Of a stretch of DNA of 64,000 nt, positions 35,761 to 47,705 are shown piece by piece. Source of the stretch: Lytechinus variegatus (taxonomy: Eukaryota; Echinodermata; Echinoidea; Temnopleuroida; Toxopneustidae); assembly GCF_018143015.1 (NCBI RefSeq), contig NC_054750.1:7113501-7177500 (forward strand). Direction: 5' to 3'. A program made the translations under genes and the position numbers. Within the stretch, counting starts at the first letter, position 1. Each line of letters begins with the position of its first letter. Under the pieces are notes generated by a model that saw only the letters and a list, made by a program, of their open reading frames with translations, searched no databases and was not told where the DNA came from.

Positions 35761-37350
35761 TGTGCTGTTGTCTTTGCACATTCTTTTCGTCTTCTTCTTT
35801 GCCTCTTTACTTAAAAGCTCATTTAAGCCTTTAATGATTTGTGTGACTGTGTTGTTTATCAGATAGCATTAATGTTCTTTAATACACTTTATGAATAAAA
35901 AACACCTTGATGTTTACACCACTATATCATGTGTCATATTTTCATTACTATCTCTTTGACGATTCAGTGTAAATATCGCTGTCCCTAAAAAGTTTGGCAG
36001 AAAATAAAGGAAATCCTCCCCTTGCTACATGTAGATGAAAGACACAGTTTCTAGAGAAAACTTCAAAAATGTTAGGCAGCCCGGACCCAGCTGCAGGCTT
36101 ATGACAGTGATTCATAAATGCTATTATCACACAATTAAGAGAGGGTATATCCATGGAGGATATAGGTAGTTATGTCCTGGAAATCCTCATCCAGACCGCT
36201 TTTCACTAGCCCCAAAATGGTTCCAATTGAATTTAATCCTGTTGTATTGAGGTGGTTCATCGAATGACATAATTTTAGTTTTGAATCATCTCTTTCATTG
36301 TATTGGTGTTATATCAGATATCATATATCTCTTTTAATTAACATTTTTACAATGTACACCTGTACGCCCATGGCTGACAAGTGTTCCCATTAAAAAAATG
36401 GTAGAACAAGTGCTGTAAGAATTTTTTTTATATAACCAGCACTTTTTTGTTTAGAAAAAAAAATTATCTGTAATTTTCTTATAACCAGTGAAAGTGTGTA
36501 TGTTCACTGACAAAATGATTTTTTTTGCTGTGGGGGAAAGAAAAGAGGTCATATTTCTATTATCATTAACTCAGGGCTTTTAAACATTAAGTGATGGGAA
36601 ATACAATCTTAGATGTTCACATTAAATGTAGTGTTGTACAATGTTTGAAAATGTTAAGGAATGAAAAACATTTGAAACATCTTCCTTCTCACGATTTACA
36701 ATCTATGGCTTGTGAAAACAGGATCATTAGTGTTCCACATTTTTTTAAGTGGATAGCTTCAACCTGTTCCTATGTAATAGTCATTGTCAAGGGATGATAG
36801 TCATTGCTGGTATATACTCGACAAAGAGATGGAAGTTATCGGGAGTTAATGCAATAACTTGATTCTAAAATTTATAATTGGATTGGTGTTGAAGCTGAAC
36901 AAGCAGTAAGTAAACAGTATTTGAGGTGTACCTGTGTAGTTTGATGCAGTCTCTTTTCTAAATGTACATGTAGGCCTACTCGTCGTGGTAAGGCGCATCC
37001 ATAGTACGCCATATTTAAGCGTTCACCAATTTGGATTGTCAGGTGACATGTTTTAGAATTTCACCAGGAATGTACATTTATATTTTTTAAAATATCATTA
37101 GCAATATATATAAATTTATATTTTCATGTTTAAATGATCTGTAAGGTATATTCAAAGAGGGATAGTTTACATTTTTTTTTTGCTCTTGGTCTTTGTCTCT
37201 GATGTTTTTTTATGAATAAAATGACAATGTGATTAAAATGAAATACACCATCTTCATGCTTCCACATACATGCTATTTTTTTATTGCTGTTCTATATTTT
37301 ACAACTCATCAACTTAAACCTGTTAAATTGTTATAATTATTGGATTGGAT
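35761..37350. other. Gene-free stretch right of the LINE
   Basis: No recognised gene or element; AT-rich. Confidence 0.5.
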
Positions 37351-37558
37351 AATAAATTCATCCATCCGTCCATCCATCCACCCATTTGTTTGTTCATCCA
37401 TTCGTCCATCTGCCCACCCATTCATTCATTCATTCATCCATCCATCCATCCATCCATCCATCCATCCATCCATCCATCCATCCATCCATCCATCCATCCA
37501 TCCATCCAACCATCCTTCCATCCATCCTTCCTTCCTTCCATCCATCCATCCATCCATT
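37351..37558 (+). repeat. (CATC)n microsatellite
   Basis: CATCCATCC array, clean from about 37435 to 37508, with CATT and CCTT variants at the edges. It encodes only HPSI-type repeats by chance. Confidence 0.95.
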
Positions 37559-38093
37559 TTTTTTCATGTGACATGTTATGAAGAGGGCAAGTCACAGAAC
37601 AAACAGTAGTCATTCTGTTTATTACCAGTAGCATCCTGTTTCTCTAATCCAAGTAACAAATTGACAATTTCCCATAACACTACCAGTACACGGTTGTGGA
37701 GAGCTATTTCTGTACTTGTTATGATGCGGTTTACTTGTGTACATATGTATTTACTGATGCTGCATTTATTTTGAGTAAGAACATTCACATACATGCAGCT
37801 TGAATTCAAGATCTGTGGTTTATCTCATCTTCATCTGCTTTACCAACGTACATTGTCAAAATGTACAATGAGTCAGGTCTATCATTGTTCAACTTCTTTC
37901 CAGTTGTTGCAGAATGAATCAATCAATTTTCATTTACTATGGATGTGTCAATTCTCATAGTCTGGTACTGGACAAAAATAGACCAATTGTGAGCTGCCTT
38001 GTGATATTGACATTTAAACAACTGCAGCCTTGTTGCACGATTCATTATACAGGATAAAATTATCAAATTGATGTTCTTTTCATTTCCTTCCAG

Positions 38094-39131
38094 ATCCTCG
38101 CATAACAAGACAGAGATCAAATCCAGATGAGCAACGATCTCCTGATATAGAATCTAGCGGAGGACGTTCTAGGAAGTCCGGCCAGAGTGGCCGTTCCAAC
38201 TACCTGGAGATGTTCAGTCAGCAGCGTCTGCCGGCTCTGTTACGCAATGTAGGTCCTGGACGGAAAATCAGCATGGCCAACCTGGCTGGTAAGAAGTCTG
38301 AGCAAAGCACAGAATCATTAGGAGAGGAAAACAGCAGTAAATATGTACCAAAGCCGTCTCCGGACAAGAAATCAAGAAGAATCTCTAGCAGTAAGCAACT
38401 TGACATTGATATCTCACAGTTTACAAAGATAAAAGGTGATGTTGGTGCAAGGACACGTAACCGCCACCTCCCATTTTCGGGAATCTTGGCGTTGCACCTG
38501 TCTGGCGGAAGGAAAATGGCACCGACGTTAGCCTCACGGAACCAGCTTCGAGATTTGTATTGTGTGATAGAGATCGATTCCGTCCATAAGGCACAGACGG
38601 CCACTGTGACAGGACGGGACGAGTTCTGCTGGGACGAGAGGTTCGAGATAGACTTAGAGAGGGCGCAGGACATGGGCATCATGGTGTACAGCTACGGCTG
38701 GAACCCGGAAGGCCGCCAAAAACTCTGCCACAAGTCACTCATTAGATTAACACAAATTTTAATACATGCAAAGTCAAAAGATGACACCTACAACTTAGCC
38801 ATCCGCATGGAACCCCGCGGAATCTTGTACATTTCCATGGCGTTTACAGAGAGACACGCAACGCTGAAGAGAGTACCGTCCCTTGATAGGAGAGGTCTGT
38901 TTGGTGTTCCTCTAGATGTAGTTGTACGGAGGGAAGGATCACCAAGGTTAATACCGATCCTTGTTCAGAAGTGTATTCATGAGATTGAAGTACGAGGGAT
39001 TAATGTCATTGGGATCTACAGAGTGTGTGGATCAGCCAAGAAGAAGAAGAAGCTGCATGATGAGTTTGAGACGGCGAGCGCTCTTGTGGATCTCTCTTAT
39101 GACAACTATCCTGATATCAACATTATTACAG
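38094..39131 (+). CDS. SYDE/SYD-1 Rho GTPase-activating protein, internal exon: linker, C2 domain, start of RhoGAP
   Basis: Seen: an open exon of 1038 nt entered in phase 2 after a pyrimidine-rich acceptor ending CAG (38091-38093) and left in phase 1 at ACAG|gttggt. It encodes a Ser/Arg/Lys-rich linker (to about 38460), a C2 domain (about 38470-38850, from GILALHLSGGRK to ILYISMAFTERH) and, from about 38899, the RhoGAP start LFGVPLDVVVRREGSP. The arginine finger is in GIYRVCGSAKKKK (Arg codon 39020-39022). Known: a C2 domain followed directly by RhoGAP is the layout of SYDE1/SYDE2, fly RhoGAP100F and worm SYD-1, which accelerate GTP hydrolysis by Rho-family GTPases at presynaptic sites and in cytoskeletal control. 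The first ATG in this exon is at 38210, but the frame stays open upstream to the acceptor, so I take this as an internal exon. Family call firm; SYDE1 versus SYDE2 is not meaningful for an invertebrate. Confidence 0.93.
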
Positions 39132-39924
39132 GTTGGTAGGAATGCATTCCATTTTCATTTTACTTAACACAGGGGCCATTTTATAAAGCTGTTTGTAAGT
39201 TATGTACAATTTTATTCCGCATACTTAAAGTCTTGCTATAGGATTGGTCAGAAGTGGGTCACGTGATAAAGAGTAGTTTGCCCCATTAATCATCACTTGC
39301 AGTGATGGACATTTTTGTTTCGCTCATCATTTACTGCCTATAGGGTCATAACTCGTGAATTAGTTTGAGTATGGGGTCATTCCATGGGGTTGGGGCAAAA
39401 ATTGTGACATCAGGGTCAAAAAATAGAAATGTAATAAATGAAATGTTTTATTTCTTATATGTTTCATGGGACAATCCTTCAACTAAATCCACTTACAGGC
39501 ATTTCATACCACCCTGCATATTGGAGTAAACTGAGAAATAAGATTTGACAAAATACCACCGTTACATGGACATCATTTATCATCCTTACTAAGACTATGC
39601 TCTCCCACTGTCAAAATAAAGGGGTTGATCTCCATTACTCTTGATAAATATTTTGCTAACAACATTGTTAGTCACTTTATTCCACACTTTCCAACATGGC
39701 ATATATATTTTGAAAGATTTAGCATCAATAAATGGAACTTGATGCTCTGTGTGTATACCAGTGCCATGTTCTGTGTCGTTCTTTTTTCTCACCAGTCTAG
39801 AAAATTGAATTTTTGATGGCATGTAGAATTAAATAGTTGAGAGAAGTCATGCCTCAACAGAATGGAATATTCTCTTTGGAAAAACTAAACTACTCTTTCT
39901 GGCCTAACCTTCTATTTTTGGTGT

Positions 39925-40734
39925 TACCACCGTTACATGGACATCATGTCTCAGTAACAGAGGTATACTTAGAAGCAATGTTAAGTTAATGTCCATTAAT
40001 GGCCATTACACACCAAATTCCACTTCATGCCTTAAAATATTTGCACAAGATCAATTCATTACACTAAAGAAAAACATTTTGCATGTCAGATTCTTTGCAA
40101 ATAAAAGCAAATTAAATTAGAGTTTAAACAAGGAAAAATGTACAAAATTATTGACAAATTATATTTAAAATCATACTACGATAATCCTCAAGTTTCCACT
40201 TCCGTCTACCTCTGGAAACATTTATGTTTCTGCCTAAAGGGAAAAAAACGAAACAGTATTATCTTATGATCTCCAATTCTTTTTACTTTAAAATAACTCC
40301 TTCAAGATTCTACTTTCAAATGAACATACCACCGTTACATGGACATCATGTCTCAGTAACAGAGGTATACTTTGAAGCATTGCTAAGTTAAGGTCCATTA
40401 ATGGCCATCAAACACCAAATTCCACTTCATGCCTTAGAATATTTGCACAAGATCAATTAATTATACTAAAAAACATTTTTTCATGTCAAATTCTTTGCAA
40501 ATAAAAGCAATTTAAATTAGAGTTTAAACAAGGAAAAATGTACAAAATTCTTGATAAATTTATATTTAAAATAATACTACGGTAATCCTCAAGGTTCCAC
40601 TTCCGTCTATCTCTGTTTCCAGAGATAGACGTCTGTCTAAAGGGAAAAAAACAAGAGTGCTAGCTTACATGTATGATCTCCAAATCTTTATTACTTTAAA
40701 ATATCTCCTTCACGATATTACTTTCAAATGTACA
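39925..40734. repeat. Two tandem ~400-bp subterminal units inside the 4.9 kb transposon
   Basis: Units 39925-40326 and 40327-40734 align along their whole length with only scattered differences. Both begin TACCACCGTTACATGGACAT and include GTCTCAGTAACAGAGGTATAC and the palindromic CCATTAATGG. A further partial start occurs at 40735. The flanking 39554 motif matches only at the beginning. Confidence 0.8.
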
Positions 40735-41509
40735 TACCTCCGTTACATGGACATCATGTCCTTGTAATGATCATATTGAATAGTATTACATGTACTTGCC
40801 ATTCTTTTAGTATCAACACACTAATGCGAGTTAACTCATCTTACTCAAGTGTAGAAATACAACATCTACAGGCAAGCTTCTAAAATGCATCAATGAACAG
40901 GTAAAATGTTTTTTTTTATTCATACATGTACACGATTATAATTTTGATACCTTTGATACAATACTCGGGTGACAAAGATGTAGGGAAAAGGTACTAGTTT
41001 AGTTCCTCTAAGCTACATGTATGGTTTTTCAAGACAAAACAAGACAAAGTTGGCATGCAATTCATGGACAATGCATTAATACATGTACCTTACACATATA
41101 ACTTGTTCAATTTGTTTACTCTAACTTATTTTACCTCAGTTACATGGTAATGTAGTTCTAAATAACATTAAGTAAAATATAATCATGTCATCACTGGAAT
41201 AAATGCATTGGATAAAACATTAAGTTCCAGCATGCCAAAAGGACAATTGTAAAGTACTTAGTGGACAAATTGAATAAAAAACTTACACCTGTTGTTTGAA
41301 CATAGAGTTGTGAACAAGAAAGTAAAATGTACTATTTCTACTAAGCTATTCTAATAAATGTTCAAGAATAACACTGCAAACTACAATCTTTTCCTTTGGT
41401 TAAAAACTCTATGGTAAACTTCTTACTGGCAAATGCAAAAAAAAATTATTACACTGTAAACTAAATCTGACAATAAGAAATAACTTGCAATATTTCTCTC
41501 TGCATTCAG

Positions 41510-41608
41510 GTTACAAGTTTATGAACTTCAAGAAGATCGGTGACCCAATGACAACTGTCAGTTGGGAGTTTGGAAGAGGACTCTGTCAATGTCACAAAAT
41601 AGATAGAG
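41510..41608 (+). other. Candidate exon inside the 4.9 kb transposon (33 codons)
   Basis: Seen: a strong acceptor (pyrimidine-rich tract then GCATTCAG), 99 nt open in phase 1, and a possible donor GATAGAG|gtagaa that also leaves phase 1. The peptide begins GYKFMNFKKIGDPMTTVSWE and continues FGRGLCQCHKIDR. The frame remains open past the donor to 41760. It could be a remnant of an element gene or an exonised piece of the element in the SYDE transcript. No family recognised. Confidence 0.25.
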
Positions 41609-42705
41609 GTAGAATTGTGCCTCGCCATCAGGCCAGGAGTACAGGTCAACGGATTGACACTTCTTCTTCTTCCAGGCTGGTACAGTCCGCCACTGGCGTA
41701 TTATCGTACCTTCATGTACTGAAGATATACATTTTTACCTTCAACAGAGGCTACCTGTAGTTATTTGAGAAAAATATTATTTGGAAGTTTGACTATTTTT
41801 TACACAATTCAAATTATTACATTTTATTTTTAATCAACAAAACTTGCTGGATTGTTTCCACGATATTATATATTATTATATGAAATCACTTACCCATGTA
41901 CATGTCTTGACATTTTCTCATTAAAGTAAGGGGGTGGATTACTAGGGCAATGACAAGGAATCTGATCTGTTCTTGCAAAATACACCCTCGCTTTGTATTT
42001 TTTTTCATAGCAATTAGAATTCATCATTTCCTAGTTCATAAATTAAATATAAAGTTATGTTTTATACAAGGTTTTTGTATTTGCTTTCTTGTGGTCTACT
42101 TTGTTTTCACAATACAATTACTTGCCCATTACCGATACCTTTTCATAAATTATCTATTTCGTTTGTCAATGGATGAATTTAATCTAATTTTATTCTGCAT
42201 TATAATCAAGGGTGGTTATCTCGACAATTCCATTTAGTTTTGTATGACCATCCTATTTAATTTTCATCTATGAAGTTTAATTGTTCAAGCAATTACATAA
42301 TATATTTATGTTTTATTGGAATTAAATGAATTAATGGAATTCAAATCTGCAATTTACCTTCTGATACAGCAAATAAACTCTTGTGAAACAAACTCGATTG
42401 TGTCACTTTTTCTTTTCTTCGCTTGTACGTTTTTAAAATGTCGTTATATTGCAATAAAAATAATCACATTGAAAACAATCACAAAGGCTTTTGCTTTCTG
42501 ATAAAACAAATACCCACCCCCTCTCCTGACAATTGAATAAATATAAATTAAAATACGATTGAAAAAAGTCCTTAACAACTGAATATATAGAAATAAAAAA
42601 ATACAATTGAAAAAACGGAGACAGAAATGAGGGAAAAAGAATAAGTGCTGAAAAGTATACCAACATTCAACAAGATGAAAAGTTTTGGGAAGGTTAAGCC
42701 TACAG

Positions 42706-42905
42706 CTAAGAATTACTAGAAATTGAATTATTCCCATGCTTCATCATACACAAAGCCCATCTACTATGTGTAGGGGGGGGGGTTATAACAGAAAATTTAT
42801 TTTGCCCCTCCCCCTCCTTTCGGGCTGGGATCAGCTGACGAGCAAAAAAAAAAAAAAAATTTTTTTTTTGGGGGGGGGTCTGCCTCCCCCGTGGCGCCGC
42901 CACTG
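42706..42905. other. Homopolymer-rich patch in the transposon
   Basis: G run at about 42774, then A(17)T(9)G(9), followed by CCCCCGTGGCGCCGCCACTGG. It resembles a G-tipped element end inserted into the larger transposon; no second end found. Confidence 0.4.
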
Positions 42906-44667
42906 GTTCTAAGTTCTCATTTTGTTTGCAAATTCAAAATTGATCATCAGGTCTTTGATACCCATATTACCTAGAATCAGTAGGAGCCAATTTAAACAAG
43001 GAGAAATTTGTACCAAATTTGAGATGTCACCGTCATGATCATCAGACAGTGAAAGAGCTGTTTCTGAGTATCCATTGGCCTATTGAATCAACATATTTTT
43101 GTGTAAAGAAAAATCAACTAAATTACGATTGAATCATGTCAGCTACCATTCAAAATATGTTTGCACGGAATTACAGTAATAAAAGCATTATTTTCTTCGG
43201 AACCATTCAGCAAATCTGGAACAAACACGGCAATGTCTCAATCACATATTTCACTTACACGAGAAGCTATACGTGGGACCGAAGTGAAAGATGGTGGAAA
43301 ATTAGCGAGATTTTTCAAACTTAAAAACACTTTCTGCATGGTAATATAGTTCCACATTTTAAAGATAAGGTTTAACTAGTTTCAAAACACGAGTATCGGG
43401 ATAAATCTCCGTACTTACGTCGCTTTGAAAGGGAAAACATCGTGGATATCCATTCCACCGTTACAGAGACATTGCAGGAATATTCCCCATTGCAATGCTT
43501 CAAAACGCCCGCTATCATAGCTGTTCATGTGCATGTGGATTTCGGCTAACATCCCGTCCGTCTGATACAACGACGGTCTCTTCTCCGGTGTCTCCTTCTT
43601 ACATACGCGATGAAATGTGATCCACCGTTACAAATTTGGCCCGGACATCGCCCAAAACATCGGCGACCCTCGATTAATTTAGATGACATTACAATAGGTT
43701 TTCAAAGCTAATTCTTTGATGAACATTTGCTTACTGCCTGCCCTTTATTTCTGACACATAACTTTGGAAAAAATGATTTCTGATTTTTAGATATTTACCA
43801 CATTACCGCCGTTACAGAAAAAAATAAACGCGGACATCGCATGTAACGGTGGTATGCCGAGTTGTAGGAATGATTTATGATATGAAGTCTCTTTTCATTT
43901 GCTATCCCATTACTGTTTTGTTATTAAACAAATGTTGCTTTATCAATCATGGCCATTTGAATTTGACTAAGTTTATCTTTTGATTAGATATCTTCAACTG
44001 AAAATGACCATTTTGGATGTCACACTTGGTACCCCAAAAAAGAGTCTGGACATCATCATTTAAAGTCTCACCATCAATAATACTTGCAGTTCAACATTTT
44101 TATTTCTGCATCAAGTAATTGCTTACATAACTGCCTTCCAACAAAAGCACATTGCAACATCAAAACACCAAACACATTTTCAGGATAAAGCTAACAATTC
44201 ATAAGGAACACAAAAAAGTGCTGTTGCCCCAACCCCGTGGAATGACCCTATGCGCAAAATGAAAAGGTCATTTCCACTCGAGTGTTTCAATCACCTGCAG
44301 TAACGATCGCGCAAGATCTAGATGGGCACGTGCAGTGCACATACGTGCTAGCAGTAAAACTTTGCACAAAATAAAAAACCATTGCCCCTTGATTGTTTTG
44401 TTGTGATGGTAAAATTCCTTTGTGAGGTCACAATAAATCTTGCTGGAGCAAGATCTTGGATGCTTGCGCTCAGTTTACATACACGCTAGCATTCAAACAA
44501 GCATAATCGTCTTGATGGTGTTCCCTTTTTTTTTCAAAGGAAACCTTACTATGCATAAAAAAAGAAAAATAGAAATTGTTCTTATAGAGACGCATTGATA
44601 TCGGTTTCTTCGTTAATAGTGGTTTCTGTTGCGGAATGTAAAGCATATAATCACCTCTTGATTTCAG

Positions 44668-44763
44668 GTGATGAAGCAAAGAATTACTTCCTCGGCAAGC
44701 TGAATGTCCTTGCTATCTTTGATCAGCTTCGCTTTGGAAAGATAGCTACATCCAGCTTGCTTC
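44668..44763 (+). other. Candidate cassette exon in SYDE intron 1 (32 codons)
   Basis: Seen: acceptor GATTTCAG followed by 96 nt open in the phase required by the flanking exons, then a consensus donor, CTTC|gtaagt. Spliced in, it reads GDEAKNYFLGKLNVLAIFDQ followed by LRFGKIATSSLLR and rejoins VLKDYL without a frameshift. It lies 420 bp beyond the right end of the 4.9 kb transposon. It would insert 32 residues into the RhoGAP fold at a junction where vertebrate SYDE has none. I do not recognise the peptide. It may be a regulated exon, an exon fragment captured from elsewhere, or a chance frame. Confidence 0.35.
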
Positions 44764-45211
44764 GTAAGTGATGGTTTGCCCTTCACCAACAGTGATTATT
44801 TGCTTACTTGTCTTAAACAGTGTTATGATAGATTAAAATCAAACTAAAATTACGATAGATCTGAATTTGTCTAGTAAAGGGATAGGAATTTTAGATCAGT
44901 AGCAATTTGATGTTAATCTGTTTCAACATTTTGTCAGACAGGGCCGTGGTGACCTTCTCTTGTACTGAATGGCATATTGCAATTTTTTCCTGTTTTAACA
45001 TAATTTGGAGATGGAAATGAACTATCTAACATTCATACTAAATTTTGAAAAGTAAAGGTTATCAACTACAAACTTAGTCAATATTTACTTCCTATAGATT
45101 ATGACTTAACAAGCAAAATTATAGATGCTTTAAAGTAAAAAACGGTTTATATTTCTCTATTACTTTAATTTTAGAGTATGTTTATTTAGAGTAATTTTTT
45201 TCCTTTTTTGG

Positions 45212-45664
45212 TGGTATCTCACCAAATTTAAATTGCCAATTCATCTATCGCCAACTCGTCACATGGTCTACCTTCGTTCCATTCATCCAACATTTTGTCT
45301 AACAACCACTTGGTCCAATAATCATTTGGTCCAATCATCACTTTGTCTAATCATCAGTTCAATCACTTGTCTTATCACCAGTTCATCTATGACAGTTTCG
45401 TCTCATAACCATTTGGTCTAACATCCATTTTATTTTCATTCATTTTGCCAAACTAACACTGAGTCCAATTAGATCAAATGGTATGGACTAAATGCTATTG
45501 GACCAAGTGGTTATTTAGACGAAATGGTGAGTGGACGAAATGGCAATTAGACCATGTGGATAGTGGACGAACTGATGGTAGACAAAATGATAGTAGACGA
45601 GCTAGTAATTGGATGGATTGGCATTAGACCAATTGGAAATAAACCTCACTAAATTAGATACCCC
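45212..45664. mobile_element. MITE built of GGTCTAAT-type words, in SYDE intron 1
   Basis: The left half repeats TTTGGTCCAATCATC-like words; the right half carries the same words inverted (GGACCAAGTGGTTATTTAGA, GTGGACGAAATGG). The two halves meet near 45465. Terminal match is short (GGTATCT). Confidence 0.7.
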
Positions 45665-46420
45665 AAGTTTTACCAGTTGCAACTTTCTATTATTCAAAGT
45701 TTGTCATTTGTTAAGACCCAATTAATTATTTTTACTGATACCCCCCCTCCTCTCCCCCTTCACATTGAAATAAATCTAGAGATGAGTTACTGGGGAAAGA
45801 CAAATTTTAGAACAAACACTTTTATCTTGTTCCTTTTTGCTATGTGGATGGATTGTTTACAAAGAAATACCTGTAGGAGCTAAATGCATTAATTGTGATT
45901 ACATGTATATGTGTAGATGCATTTAAAGAAGAGAAGTTGTGTTCGATGAAAAGCATTGCTTCATGCTCACTACCTAATTTAACTTCAGCATGTGAATACC
46001 ATCCCTTATTGTACTGTGTATAGGAGATAGATGCTCGAAGCATTGCTCACCCTGTGGACTGCATCAAGAGATGAGTGGAAGCAGAATATGAGTGTGTGTG
46101 TGTATCAGCATGCACAGAGAGTGTAGTCTGAGAGTTTCTACATGATCATCATGAGAGCAATTGTGCAGAATACACACTGCACATTAATGATCCAAACTGC
46201 ACATTCAGTTTCCTCAGCACAACATTAAAGTGTACATTACTACATTGCAACCCAACAAGATGCTGTTTTACACCTTGCTTTCTAAATGTTTAAAGTTACA
46301 GTTCTTCTGGAAGAGTAAAAAGTTCAAAGGAGAATATGTTTCTTGAAATAACCTTGTTAGAATAGAAACCCATATGTACCTTCACAACAAGTGTTTGAGA
46401 TATATGTAGTGAAAATACCC

Positions 46421-46986
46421 GGGGGGGGGGGGGGGGCACTTTCATTGACGAGTGGATACCATGCGCGACCATGGGGTGTCAAAAAGTACCCTAAACACAT
46501 ATTTTCCATATTTTGAAAATGCAACCTTTAACAAGTATTGGCGTGTGAAACCATACCCTTAACAAGTATTGGAAACAAAACTATACTCTTGGCAAGAATT
46601 CCCTGAAATGAACCCTAAACAAGTACAGCAATATTTCACTGTAATGTCACGGGTCCGTCGGTCGTCAGTTTTACCTTTACACATCATTTGGTTTAGTATG
46701 GCCCCACCTTCCACACCTCGGGTAAATCGGACTCTAAACACGTCGTGTTGGGGCAAAAGGACATCCTTTATAAAACATTTTAGTTTTGTTTTATCATTAC
46801 CCCGCAAATTTGACCCTAAACACGTAGCTTTCCTAGCGAAATAGATACCCTTTTCCATTGTTTTTGTGTTTTTTACACCCTTATCACGTACGTACGTAAC
46901 GTGCCCTATATAGAAAAAGACATCCCTTTTACATGTTTTCTTGGTCGTGCATGGTATCCACTCGTCAATGTAAGTGCCCCTCCCCC
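46421..46986. mobile_element. Poly-G-tipped MITE with ~40-bp TIRs, in SYDE intron 1
   Basis: Left: 16 G, then CACTTTCATTGACGAGTGGA and TACCATGCGCGACCA. Right, inverted: GGGGCACTTACATTGACGAG, TGGATACCATGCACGACCA. The interior repeats CCCTAAACAC/ACCCTTAACAAG words. Confidence 0.85.
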
Positions 46987-47533
46987 AGCAAAATGCATTC
47001 TTCTTTAATCATTTCAAGCGGTAAATAGAACCCTTATCTACCATACAGTGCATCCCACAAAAAAGGAAACCTTTCAGCTAGATAGATTTCACAATTATTG
47101 AATATTTTTTGCTACAGATGAGTGGAATCTTTGGAACAGCTTTAATAGCATATTGTTATATTGAGGCACATCAGAAATGATTTGCGCAGAAATCCATTTG
47201 TGAATCTGAATCCACAATATTGAGAGGGATCAGGGAGAGAAACTTAACAAAGAATACAAAATAAATGCTAATGAGCCTGTCGTCATATAAGCATGGCCGT
47301 CGTTTCTCGAACCAATCTTGTCCAAGTTTTCGGTGCAACCTGATTTTCACATTAAAATTTCAAACTCGTCTTGAAGTGTTTGTCTCATGTTAGATATCTA
47401 AATATATGCATATGGGAATGATGATGCAAATGAAATATCATAATTCATCTGTCTTTTATAAAGAAAAGACATGAGAATAACAGTTTCTTTTTTTCTGGGA
47501 CTCAGTGCAGTTCTATAGGCATATAGTGAAGAA

Positions 47534-47705
47534 GGGGGTGCAATGGCTCAGTCTGTAGAGTGGGGGTTTCAGATTCTGGTGACCTGAGTTTGATTCCCAC
47601 TTGGTGCGCTAGTGCCCTTTGGTAAGGCATTAAACCTCATTACCAGGTCTCTCAGAGAGGACCTTAAGCCATCGGTCCGCATTCTCCTTTTAACAATCAG
47701 GTTAA
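47534..47705 (+). mobile_element. tRNA-derived SINE, fourth type
   Basis: GCAATGGCTCAGTCTGTAGA (A box), GACCTGAGTTTGATTCCCAC (B box), then CCTTTGGTAAGGCATTAAAC. Confidence 0.7.

Larger units (their letters stand above)
39374..44248. mobile_element. 4.9 kb DNA transposon with TIRs and TATG target duplication, in SYDE intron 1
   Basis: Seen: the left end GGGTCATTCCATGGGGTTGG (39374 onward) and the inverted right end, ending CCCCAACCCCGTGGAATGACCC at 44248, match over about 25 bp with one difference. Both are flanked by TATG (39370-39373 and 44249-44252), a 4-bp target site duplication. Subterminal regions are studded with CCGTTAC motifs: left copies at 39554, 39925, 40327 and 40735 in one orientation, right copies near 43456, 43624 and 43808, plus an inverted one at 43842. 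I see no long transposase frame, so the copy looks non-autonomous or decayed. Known: 4-bp duplications occur in several cut-and-paste superfamilies (for example Sola2, Chapaev, Ginger); I cannot choose between them. Confidence 0.8.

Noticed and set aside
37340-37634. Open frames encoding HPSIHPSI and DGWMDGWM repeats
   Set aside because: They are translations of the (CATC)n microsatellite, open in several frames on both strands because the repeat lacks stops.
43136-43349. Transposase exon in the 4.9 kb element
   Set aside because: Short overlapping frames on both strands, one with a GTAAGT donor on the minus strand, but no recognisable catalytic motif.
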